Of a stretch of DNA of 7,000 nt, positions 1 to 5,722 are shown one piece after another. The notes under the pieces were generated by a model, which worked only from the letters and a program-made list of their open reading frames with translations, had not been told where the DNA came from and did no database searches. Position 1 is the first letter of the stretch; each line of letters starts with the position of its first letter. The DNA is taken from NCBI GenBank assembly GCA_021846005.1, contig JAJZIZ010000035.1:1-7000 (forward strand), given 5' to 3'. The translations under genes were made by a program, and so were the position numbers. The stretch comes from Microcaldota archaeon (GTDB lineage: Archaea > Micrarchaeota > Micrarchaeia > Micrarchaeales > CABMGC01).

Positions 1-6
1 ATGTCT

Positions 7-555
7 TTAGGATATCAGGCTTGCGGTTATTCCTACAAAGAATGCGGCAAGCACGAGTATAGGATTGAGAGTCGATAGGTGCACAAGAGAATAGTACGCA
101 GTGGCTATGACCCAAGGTGCCCATTTTGTCCTTGGGAATTTTTTGCGCATGTAGCCCTGCAAAGCTCCCCTCCAATAGATTTCCTCGCATATGCCGATAA
201 TTGCAAGCAGCAGAAATATGCCGAACTTGGATCCCTGTGCATATATCATGGCATATACAAGCTTGACATACGAAAGCATGCCGATTGAAGATGCGAGATA
301 GAAACCCCCGTAGAATACCAGATAGAGAAAGACAGCGCCAATCACTGCAGATGCAGCCATCTTGGCAGGGCTTGTTCCCTTCCATTTTATGAGCTTCCGG
401 TATTTCCATAGGGAAAGCAGTGCCAGGAAGGCAGTCGCGCCGGCCATCGCATAGACGAATGAATTCTTGAAGACGAGAAATACTATCGGCCAGAGAAGTA
501 TCGGCAGTCCGAGAAATATGAGGTCGTAGATTCCTGTTTTTTCATTCTTTTTCAT
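7..555 (-). CDS. CPBP-family intramembrane protease homologue (Abi/CAAX-like), C-terminally short
   Basis: This is a 182-residue, very hydrophobic protein with several membrane segments, roughly at residues 11-30, 33-50, 68-90, 110-127, 147-160 and 163-180. Residues 124-130 read EEIYWRG, which fits the EExxxR signature of CPBP (CAAX protease and bacteriocin-processing) glutamic-type intramembrane proteases. Residues 155-159 read YSLVH, which fits the second, FxxxH-like motif with its catalytic histidine. Family members then continue through another membrane helix to a third motif (HxxxN/D). Here the frame stops at TAA (7-9) right after the helix starting near residue 163, so that motif is absent. 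The protein may be truncated, pseudogenised or interrupted by a sequence error, and the left window edge prevents a check. The ATG at 553-555 lies 29 nt after the stop of the dehydrogenase gene, with only a weak GTGAG in front. It is probably the last gene of the operon. CPBP proteins process prenylated or secreted peptides, or serve in immunity; the substrate here is unknown. Confidence 0.78.
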   Translation of the reverse strand: MKKNEKTGIYDLIFLGLPILLWPIVFLVFKNSFVYAMAGATAFLALLSLWKYRKLIKWKGTSPAKMAASAVIGAVFLYLVFYGGFYLASSIGMLSYVKLVYAMIYAQGSKFGIFLLLAIIGICEEIYWRGALQGYMRKKFPRTKWAPWVIATAYYSLVHLSTLNPILVLAAFFVGITASLIS

Positions 556-584
556 TTTCTCACGTTTTGCTTTTCATGAATGCA

Positions 585-1631
585 TCAGTGCTGCCATTTA
601 TGCTCCATGAGAATCTTTCCGAAAGCTTCCGATGAGGAAAAGATCCTGTGGGCTTCCTGTGCCTGAGCCACTCGCAGCTTGGAATTTATTATGGGCCTTA
701 TCCCTTTTTTCTCGGCAAACGTAAATGCGTCATTAAGTTCCTTTGCGCTGACATTGTGAACGCCGATGAGTGAGGCGCTCTTCCAGTAGAATTTTTTTAT
801 CGAAAGCTGCGATTCGGCGCTTAAAGATGTACCGAATGTTACTATCCTTCCGCCATGAGAGAGCATTGCGATGGAACTGTCTATAGGATTCCCTATGGGA
901 TCTATGATTATCTCTGCGCCTTCTCCGTTGGTAAGCTCAATGGCTTCCTTTTGAAGTGTTTCTGGACTCTGCTGGTTCAGAATAAGCACATGGTCTGCGC
1001 CTGCCTTTTTCAAGGACGGCTTCTTTTTCTCAGATCTTGTTACTGCTATGGTCTTGAGGCCCATCGCCTTTGCAAGCATCAGCGAGAAGAGACCCGAATT
1101 GCCTGATGCGCCAAAGATTATCGCTGTCTCGCTTGCCTTTGCCTTTGCTGCGACCTTCAGCGCGTTCCAGCTTACCGAGAGCGAGAGAGGCATGCAGCCC
1201 AGCTCTTCCTGCGAATATGACTTCGGCGGCTTTATGGCCATCCAGGATGGTATTCGTACCAATTCAGCATAAGATCCCCAGACATGCATTCCGAGCACCT
1301 TCCAGCTTTTACAGAGCGTCTCATTCCCGGAAGCGCATTGCCTGCACGAGCCGCAGCCATATACTGTGCTTGAGATGACACGGTCTCCTTCAGAAATGCC
1401 GGTGACTCCTTCGCCTATCTTCTCCACTATTCCTGAAACATCAGTACCGGGTATGTGAGGAAGATTGAAGTTCATCTTTGTGCCTCCGGATCTCATTAAT
1501 ACGTCAAGATTGTTTACTGAGGTAAAATTGACGCGTATGATTATCTCTCCTTTTGAAGGAAGCATTTCAGGAACGTCAATCTCTTGCAGGACTTCGGGCC
1601 CTCCCGTATTATAGAAACCCATCGCTTTCAT
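585..1631 (-). CDS. Medium-chain dehydrogenase/reductase (zinc alcohol dehydrogenase or quinone oxidoreductase-like)
   Basis: The protein has 348 residues, the usual length for the MDR superfamily. The N-terminal GroES-like domain holds residues PGTD (61-64), where zinc alcohol dehydrogenases have PGHE. It also has a structural-zinc lobe with Cys93, Cys96, Cys99 and Cys107 (C-x2-C-x2-C-x7-C). The Rossmann domain has the nucleotide-binding loop GASGNSG (174-180). An arginine in TRSEKK (198-203), after the second strand, hints at NADP(H). The first catalytic zinc ligand position holds Asp43 (NNLDVL) and the usual histidine is Thr63, so the catalytic zinc is probably missing and a quinone oxidoreductase- or enoyl reductase-like reaction is more likely than classical alcohol oxidation. 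The substrate cannot be read from the sequence. The ATG at 1629-1631 is supported by a GAGG 8 nt ahead. The gene follows the Fap7-like gene after 10 nt and precedes the CPBP gene by 29 nt, so co-transcription is likely, although no functional link is obvious. Confidence 0.9.
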   Translation of the reverse strand: MKAMGFYNTGGPEVLQEIDVPEMLPSKGEIIIRVNFTSVNNLDVLMRSGGTKMNFNLPHIPGTDVSGIVEKIGEGVTGISEGDRVISSTVYGCGSCRQCASGNETLCKSWKVLGMHVWGSYAELVRIPSWMAIKPPKSYSQEELGCMPLSLSVSWNALKVAAKAKASETAIIFGASGNSGLFSLMLAKAMGLKTIAVTRSEKKKPSLKKAGADHVLILNQQSPETLQKEAIELTNGEGAEIIIDPIGNPIDSSIAMLSHGGRIVTFGTSLSAESQLSIKKFYWKSASLIGVHNVSAKELNDAFTFAEKKGIRPIINSKLRVAQAQEAHRIFSSSEAFGKILMEHKWQH

Positions 1632-1639
1632 GTTATGTG

Positions 1640-1643
1640 CCTC
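1640..1643 (-). promoter_or_regulatory. Ribosome binding site of the dehydrogenase gene
   Basis: On the minus strand the bases read GAGG, overlapping the TGA stop of the Fap7-like gene (1642-1644) and lying 8 nt ahead of the ATG at 1629-1631. This is a textbook Shine-Dalgarno spacing. It fixes the dehydrogenase start and suggests coupled translation of the two genes. Confidence 0.65.
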
Positions 1644-2217
1644 ATATTGCTAATTTTTTATTGTTTTTTATCATCGGAGCCAGCTCGCCCAGAAGATCTA
1701 TGAATGTTTTATTTGTTTGGATACCATTAATTATCTTTCGGGATTCCCTCAATGCGTTCTTCCCCGACATTATCTCATATACCGAGTCGTAGTTTTCCAG
1801 TGCCCTCATTCCGCAGTAATCGATTGCTTCTGAAACAAGATTGTCCCTTGTCTTTGCAACGCCGTAGCCCCTTTTTTTCATGCGCTTTTCCAGTGTAGGA
1901 AGATGCTCCCTGACTACTATGGCAGTCGCACCCTTTATCCGCAGCTCGCATAGAAGATGGCCCTCCAGTATGAGAGTTCCCTTTGCTTTGCCTGCGGACT
2001 TGCGGAGAAAGCTGCCGAGCTTGCCCATGTCTGCGACAAGAGTGCCTTCCGAATCTTTTGAAGTGTAGAATTTGTTCTCCTTTATGGCTGAATTTACTGA
2101 TATCAGGGAAGAGCCCTTGATGCTCTTGTTGAGTGCCGCGGCAAGGGTGGTTTTGCCGCTGCATGGGGTGCCGGTTATGGCTATAACCATGACGCTGCGT
2201 TTAGCTTTTTTGGGCAT
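1642..2217 (-). CDS. Fap7/AK6-like NTPase (adenylate kinase-like ribosome biogenesis factor)
   Basis: This 191-residue P-loop protein resembles the archaeal and eukaryotic Fap7/hCINAP (AK6) family. Eukaryotic members act in the last steps of small ribosomal subunit maturation through Rps14/uS11 and have weak adenylate kinase activity; archaeal Fap7 is likewise linked to uS11. Residues 16-23 (GTPCSGKT) form the Walker A loop. LEGHLL (84-89) replaces the family's DxHG-type motif and keeps a histidine (His87). It is followed by the family-typical stretch KGATAIVVR (95-103), the lid region KKRGY (114-118) and the helix after TRDN (123-126). The first ATG (2215-2217) lies inside the end of the upstream gene, with a 17-nt overlap. 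Met10, an ATG at 2188-2190, would give MVIAITGTP, a more typical family start, and would leave a 10-nt gap. Neither start has a convincing ribosome binding site. A generic kinase role is the main alternative. Confidence 0.85.
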   Translation of the reverse strand: MPKKAKRSVMVIAITGTPCSGKTTLAAALNKSIKGSSLISVNSAIKENKFYTSKDSEGTLVADMGKLGSFLRKSAGKAKGTLILEGHLLCELRIKGATAIVVREHLPTLEKRMKKRGYGVAKTRDNLVSEAIDYCGMRALENYDSVYEIMSGKNALRESRKIINGIQTNKTFIDLLGELAPMIKNNKKLAI

Positions 2218-2857
2218 TTCCCTGAACCGAGTTGTATCCTTGCAGTATGGAGTCCAGCATGCTCTCTATCAGAGCCCTGCTCCTCTCCATATCCATAAGT
2301 ATGCTCTCCGGTGCCCTTACGGTGAGCACGTAGTTTTTCTCTCCGGAGAAGATCCATGATCCGAACTTGTGATCCTTATAGGATCCTGATAAATCTGCCA
2401 CGTAATTGGAGATGTTGGAGAGTTTTCCCACCAGGAACTCAAGTTCCTCAGTGTATTTTTCGATCAGTATCTCCTCGCGGCTGTCTGGGTTTGAATAGAC
2501 GAAATACGGCTTGAAGTATGGAACCCTTGCGGCTGCAGCCTTAGATGTTATCACATCGTCTATGTCAGAATACGAAGAGTCGCATTGCGCAAGAAGGGAG
2601 TCCAGCTCTTTCTTCTCCGCTTCAAAGTTGGAGGACATTCCTGCAAAGTATTTGACGGTGGCTTTCCTTATAAGCTCCACCTTTGATTCAAGCCGCTCCA
2701 TGCTCATGTACTTGTTGGGGTTGGAGAGCAGATCCCGAAGGCTTATGTCATACGACTTCTCCGTTTTGTTAGCGTTGTCTATGGCGCTTATAAAAGCGTC
2801 TGTCTGTTCATCCCATTGCGTTTCCGTTTGTGCAACTGCCAAGCCATCACTCTCCAC
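2201..2857 (-). CDS. Hypothetical acidic helical protein
   Basis: I do not recognise this family. The 218-residue product has no signal peptide, no membrane segment and only one cysteine (Cys92). Residues 52-92 and 126-150 are rich in Glu, Lys and Leu and look like long amphipathic helices, possibly coiled coil. Residues 165-182, with alternating hydrophobic positions (for example YVLTV at 176-180), look like a short beta region before a final helix (184-207). It is probably cytosolic. The start is GTG (2855-2857); no in-frame ATG, GTG or TTG lies between it and an upstream stop. A TATA box about 24 nt ahead supports a leaderless message. A TTG at 2840-2842, preceded by GGAG, is an alternative start. 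The gene leads a four-gene minus-strand operon and overlaps the Fap7-like gene by up to 17 nt, so a role near that NTPase is possible but unproven. Confidence 0.75.
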   Translation of the reverse strand: MESDGLAVAQTETQWDEQTDAFISAIDNANKTEKSYDISLRDLLSNPNKYMSMERLESKVELIRKATVKYFAGMSSNFEAEKKELDSLLAQCDSSYSDIDDVITSKAAAARVPYFKPYFVYSNPDSREEILIEKYTEELEFLVGKLSNISNYVADLSGSYKDHKFGSWIFSGEKNYVLTVRAPESILMDMERSRALIESMLDSILQGYNSVQGNAQKS

Positions 2858-2876
2858 AGATAGGGAATGTTCATGG

Positions 2877-2884
2877 ATAAATAT
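2877..2884 (-). promoter_or_regulatory. TATA box of the four-gene operon
   Basis: On the minus strand the bases read ATATTTAT, in the context AAAGATATTTATCC. The box is centred about 24 nt ahead of the GTG start at 2857. Archaeal TATA boxes sit about 26 nt ahead of the transcription start, so transcription would begin at or within a few bases of the start codon, giving a leaderless message. This is inferred from spacing and composition only. Confidence 0.5.
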
Positions 2885-3036
2885 CTTTGTATGTGAAAGC
2901 GCCGAGTGTGCAGGAAAAGCAGACGCTTCTGTCCTAAAGCCGGACTGACGGAAAGATTAATGAAAAAGACAGTAAGTAAACTCTCGAAACAAGCCTTGAG
3001 GCGTATTCGGTGTTTACAAACCCAACCAAGGAACTG

Positions 3037-3061
3037 AAAAATTCGCCAATGGTATTAAAAA
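3037..3061 (-). terminator. T-rich terminator of the AN1 gene
   Basis: Two runs of five T on the minus strand (3057-3061 and 3037-3041) lie 17-42 nt beyond the stop of the AN1 gene. Archaeal transcription often ends at such T-runs without a hairpin. No stem-loop is visible. Confidence 0.35.
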
Positions 3062-3078
3062 CAGACTGATTTTACTTG

Positions 3079-3600
3079 TTAGAACCCAAAAACCATAAGT
3101 AACAATAAAACTACTACCAGTATAACTAATATAATATTTACAATCTTTTCATGTCTTTTATACCAGCCTTCCTGTTCTTCTACCTCTGTATACTGAGTTT
3201 CTTGAGTTTCACTTTTAGATTCTTTCAGGTTTGGTTCAATAGGAAAGGCAGTGGTTCGTCTTAGGCTGCGCCGTTCTATGATCGCATTCCAATCAATATC
3301 ATATTTGCTTGATTCCTCACGGTATTTCTTATATCTCAATTCAGTATAGTTTGCACAGATATGCCCATCAATTAAAGTCCATTCGTGAGCAAGCTCATTC
3401 CATAAAGGGTTATTTCTATCCGCTTCCCAAATAGCCCTGGGATTCGTGGCTAATCTCGCTTCTGTGTGCTCGATACAGTAGCGTCTGCCACAATATTGGC
3501 ACTTGTTTTTGGCTACCTTTTTGCATTCGTTAACTCGACATTTAGTAATAAGGTTCTTTTTTATACTGACTTTTCTCTTTGCTTTGGCGTTTTTTGCCAT
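3079..3600 (-). CDS. AN1-type zinc finger protein with C-terminal membrane anchor
   Basis: The product has 173 residues. A basic N-terminus (residues 1-20, many Lys) precedes a zinc finger with Cys21, Cys26, Cys34, Cys37, Cys42, His45, His80 and Cys82. The order C-x4-C-x7-C-x2-C-x4-C-x2-H ... H-x-C matches the AN1 family, which binds two zinc ions. The usual spacing between the two histidines is about five residues; here it is 34. Residues 83-120 are charged and residues 121-148 are acidic and polar. A hydrophobic segment, about residues 153-172, reaches the C-terminus, so the protein is probably tail-anchored with its finger in the cytosol. Archaeal AN1 proteins have no settled function; eukaryotic ones bind ubiquitin or proteasome-related partners. 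The gene is clearly poorer in GC (rough hand count about 38%) than its neighbours and richer in codons such as AAA and TTA, so it may have been acquired. The ATG at 3598-3600 is the first start after a TATA-like box. Confidence 0.82.
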   Translation of the reverse strand: MAKNAKAKRKVSIKKNLITKCRVNECKKVAKNKCQYCGRRYCIEHTEARLATNPRAIWEADRNNPLWNELAHEWTLIDGHICANYTELRYKKYREESSKYDIDWNAIIERRSLRRTTAFPIEPNLKESKSETQETQYTEVEEQEGWYKRHEKIVNIILVILVVVLLLLMVFGF

Positions 3601-3625
3601 ATGTTAGATTTTGATATAGAAAAAC

Positions 3626-3633
3626 TTATTAAA
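3626..3633 (-). promoter_or_regulatory. TATA-like box of the AN1 gene
   Basis: On the minus strand the bases read TTTAATAA, centred about 29 nt ahead of the ATG at 3598-3600. This predicts a leaderless or nearly leaderless message. The surrounding 128-bp divergent region is very AT-rich, so other boxes cannot be excluded. Confidence 0.4.
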
Positions 3634-3700
3634 CATATTTGAATTTTTAAACAAAACTATGCAAACACGGCGCGTTTGAACTGAAAAGGATTTATTAATT

Positions 3701-3708
3701 TTTATATA
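3701..3708 (+). promoter_or_regulatory. TATA box of hjc
   Basis: The bases read TTTATATA, centred about 24-25 nt ahead of the GTG at 3729. This spacing predicts transcription starting at or very near the start codon. It also explains why the out-of-frame ATG at 3718 is not used. Confidence 0.55.
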
Positions 3709-3728
3709 GTATCATTCATGGCGATCAC

Positions 3729-4202
3729 GTGCATACTTATGTAAAAGGAGCAAGAAGCGAAAGGGAACTCCTGAACAGATTCTATTCGCATGGATACTCG
3801 GTCATAAGGAGCGCAGGCTCTGGCGTCAATTCCCTGGGGCCTGACATAATAGCCATAAAGGACAAGGTCTGCCTTGCCTTTGAATGCAAGGCCTGGGAGA
3901 AGAACAGGCTCAGCATAGATTACGAAGGCTTCGAGAAGCTGCTTAAATGGAAGGAGAATACCAAATTCCCCACTTATGTCGCATGGAGGATGAACAAGAT
4001 AGGATGGTACTTCATAGAACTCGAGGAAATGAAGAAAGGAGAGAAGGACTACAGCATAACGAAGAAGAAGACCATGGAGATAGGAAGGGACTGGGATAGC
4101 CTGGGAATCGAGGCTCCAGTTGAGACCCCAAAAGCAATAGCAGTGGAAAACGGAAGAGTATTGCTGGGCCTGGGCAGCGCGGCTCTTCCGGATGGAGTAT
4201 AA
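3729..4202 (+). CDS. hjc: Archaeal Holliday junction resolvase Hjc
   Basis: The protein has 157 residues and a restriction-endonuclease-like fold typical of Hjc, a dimeric nuclease that cuts four-way DNA junctions during recombination and repair. All expected active-site residues are visible: Glu11 in ERE (11-13), Arg27 in IRSAGS (26-31), Asp39 in GPD (37-39), and Glu52 and Lys54 in FECK (51-54). KGAR (6-9) and GWYFIEL (92-98) match conserved family positions. The gene starts with GTG; six residues before the conserved KGAR segment would make this a usual family N-terminus, and the TATA box spacing agrees. After residue 98 there is a tail of almost 60 residues, longer than in the well-studied Pyrococcus enzyme, starting with a Lys/Glu-rich stretch. 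It is the only convincing plus-strand gene here, divergent from the AN1 gene and convergent with the metallopeptidase gene. Confidence 0.93.
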   Translation: MHTYVKGARSERELLNRFYSHGYSVIRSAGSGVNSLGPDIIAIKDKVCLAFECKAWEKNRLSIDYEGFEKLLKWKENTKFPTYVAWRMNKIGWYFIELEEMKKGEKDYSITKKKTMEIGRDWDSLGIEAPVETPKAIAVENGRVLLGLGSAALPDGV

Positions 4203-4209
4203 CCCGCCT

Positions 4210-4214
4210 AAAAA
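4210..4214 (-). terminator. T-run after the metallopeptidase gene
   Basis: Five T on the minus strand begin 4 nt beyond the stop codon of the metallopeptidase gene, in the short gap between two convergent genes. This is a plausible but weak archaeal terminator with no clear stem. Confidence 0.3.
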
Positions 4215-4218
4215 GCAG

Positions 4219-5013
4219 TTACTGCAATATTTTTTGCTTGTCTGTATTTATAGGCATGGCAGGAGGATCCTGCAACCCTATGCGGTTTCCGTTGATTCTG
4301 AGCCATTTCCTGTTTTCCCTGAAGAGCGGGTCGGCTGATTCTACAAGCTTCCAGAAGCGCTTCGAGTGGTTTGGATGCCGCAGATGGGCAAGCTCGTGTA
4401 TTATAACATAGTCGCGGACAGGGTCCGGCGCCATGAGCAGCCTGAAATTAAGGCTTATGTTCCCTGTGCTTCTTGAACAGCTGCCCCACCTGGTTGCCTG
4501 ATCCCTTATCGTTACCTTGCTGAACTCATGATTGAAGTGCCTTGCGTTGAGACCTTTTACATGCAGGAGAAGATCATCCTTTATGTTTCTGGAGACGAGC
4601 CTGCGGATTGCATGATATGCGGCCATGCTGCTCTCTTCCGGCGCCATCGATTCCGGAATCATGACAGTTATCTCTCCTGATGGCGTTATTCTGGCCCTTC
4701 CTGTTTTGGATCCGGTGCGCTTTATGCGTATGCGGAAGCTCTTCCATAACACTTCAAGCTCCTGGCCGTCATAGAATTCGACGTATTTGGGCTTTGGCTC
4801 CAGTTCCGAGAGATCTATCTTCATGAGCCGCTTTACTGACCATTCCCTGAAATTAGAGTATGTCTTTTCCATTTCATGCGAAGACATGCGCCTTGGGAAT
4901 TTCATCAGGATTGCTCCGTTCTTTATTGAGACTTTTGCAAGGCTGCCGGAGCAACGCTCTACATCTATCCTGAATGTCTTGCCCTTGACAGATATGATGT
5001 CTTCGTTATCCAT
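4219..5013 (-). CDS. YgjP-like zinc metallopeptidase (PF01863/DUF45, M48-related)
   Basis: With the ATG at 5011-5013 the product has 264 residues. The C-terminal part carries HELAH (206-210), the zincin HExxH motif, followed after five residues by the third ligand His216 in HPNHSKRFW. Before it stands RWGSC (175-179) and then a NISLNFRL stretch, both hallmarks of the YgjP-like family. The N-terminal 100 residues are a beta-rich region followed by a basic segment, as in many family members. No signal peptide or membrane helix is seen, so it is probably cytosolic. The physiological substrate of this family is not established. The frame is open further upstream to a TTG at 5104-5106 directly after the stop of the preceding gene, which would add 31 residues. 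I prefer the ATG because the extra stretch is unlike family N-termini and the codon after it, GAT AAC GAA, begins the typical start. No strong TATA box is visible in 5014-5106. Confidence 0.88.
   Translation of the reverse strand: MDNEDIISVKGKTFRIDVERCSGSLAKVSIKNGAILMKFPRRMSSHEMEKTYSNFREWSVKRLMKIDLSELEPKPKYVEFYDGQELEVLWKSFRIRIKRTGSKTGRARITPSGEITVMIPESMAPEESSMAAYHAIRRLVSRNIKDDLLLHVKGLNARHFNHEFSKVTIRDQATRWGSCSRSTGNISLNFRLLMAPDPVRDYVIIHELAHLRHPNHSKRFWKLVESADPLFRENRKWLRINGNRIGLQDPPAMPINTDKQKILQ
4230..4235 (+). terminator. T-run after hjc
   Basis: Six T on the plus strand lie 28-33 nt beyond the hjc stop, inside the 3' end of the convergent metallopeptidase gene. Such a T-run could end the hjc transcript. 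No hairpin is visible. Confidence 0.35.
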
Positions 5014-5106
5014 TACATCGCCAGACGCGCTGCAGATGCTGTATTGCCGGACATGCGGCTTCTTCCATAGGATGTATCGCCCAGATAAGTGCGGCACAGA
5101 TGCCAA

Positions 5107-5718
5107 TCAGGAAATGTCCACTGCTATAGGGCATGCCTTGTAATATGCCATGTTCCCGGTTATGTTGAGATTGTTTGCAGCTATCAGCGTGCCGTTCACC
5201 GCTCCGTAGCTCATTGATATGCTAGGCTGCAGCGCCGCCTGCCCCAGGCAGAAAGATGAGCTGTTGGTTATGACGTTTGCGGCGTGGCCTATGCCGTTTG
5301 GTATGTAAGTGCAGGTGTTATTGTCTATCGTGTAGTAGTTTATCGAGCCTGGAGCCCTGTGCGACGCGAGAACCTCTATGAGATATGTGGAGCATACTGT
5401 TTCCTGGCCATAGGTGGATGCGTTGTGGTAGTATACGACTATTGAGACCTTCGGGGCTGAATTGAAGTTGCTCTTGAATGTCGAGAATTTTGCCTGCGGG
5501 CTTGCAGCTCCAGGCATCGCAACTAAAAATATGACGGCCAGAATTATTGCAATGGCAATCACCCCGACGAGCACTGCCGTTGCTCTTCCCCCGGCAGGCT
5601 GGGCTTTCTTCTCTGCCGTCTCTTCTGCCTTTGGCTGCGGTTTCTTGCTGGAATCCCTGCTGGCCTTTGAAACCTTCCTGTTTTCCGCGGCATTCTGCTT
5701 CTTGTCTTCAGACTTCAT
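5107..5718 (-). CDS. Single-pass membrane protein with extracytoplasmic four-cysteine domain
   Basis: I do not recognise the family. The 203-residue product has a highly charged, Lys-, Ala- and Glu-rich cytoplasmic tail (residues 1-46), one membrane helix (about 47-69) and an extracytoplasmic domain (about 75-203). The charge pattern predicts the N-terminus inside. The domain has exactly four cysteines, Cys109, Cys136, Cys157 and Cys196, and five N-X-S/T sequons (N99, N133, N152, N175, N185), consistent with disulfides and N-glycosylation at the cell surface. The cysteine layout repeats that of the C-terminal domain in the gene just upstream (see findings). The ATG at 5716-5718 follows the upstream stop after 4 nt, so the two genes are almost surely co-transcribed. 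The stop abuts the TTG that could extend the metallopeptidase gene. Confidence 0.82.
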   Translation of the reverse strand: MKSEDKKQNAAENRKVSKASRDSSKKPQPKAEETAEKKAQPAGGRATAVLVGVIAIAIILAVIFLVAMPGAASPQAKFSTFKSNFNSAPKVSIVVYYHNASTYGQETVCSTYLIEVLASHRAPGSINYYTIDNNTCTYIPNGIGHAANVITNSSSFCLGQAALQPSISMSYGAVNGTLIAANNLNITGNMAYYKACPIAVDIS

Positions 5719-5722
5719 AACG

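Larger units (their letters stand above)
2858..3078. other. 221-bp gene-free region between the left operon and the AN1 gene
   Basis: The stretch holds the TATA box of the left operon and two T-runs downstream of the AN1 gene. I see no tRNA, no convincing hairpin and no direct repeat. Two short plus-strand reading frames occur: a 25-codon one from the ATG at 2960, and a start-less frame at 2980-3069. Neither has recognisable content. Confidence 0.5.

Noticed and set aside
616..634. Imperfect palindrome around AAGCTT near the end of the dehydrogenase gene
   Set aside because: It is short, inside coding sequence and without a T-run, so it gives no support for a terminator.
2511..2948. 145-codon plus-strand reading frame opposite the unknown operon gene
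   Set aside because: It lies mostly antisense to a better-supported gene, is rich in Ser and low-information sequence, and has no promoter; treated as a shadow.
2960..3037. 25-codon plus-strand reading frame starting MKKTVSKLSK
   Set aside because: It is short, has no convincing promoter and no recognisable motif, and its composition fits chance.
3718..3744. Mini reading frame ATG ... TAA (8 residues) overlapping the hjc start
   Set aside because: It is out of frame with hjc, and the TATA box spacing places transcription start at or after 3729, so it would not be in the message.
5014..5106. 31-residue N-terminal extension of the metallopeptidase from a TTG
   Set aside because: The stretch is unlike family N-termini, the TTG only happens to follow the upstream stop, and an ATG with a typical start follows.
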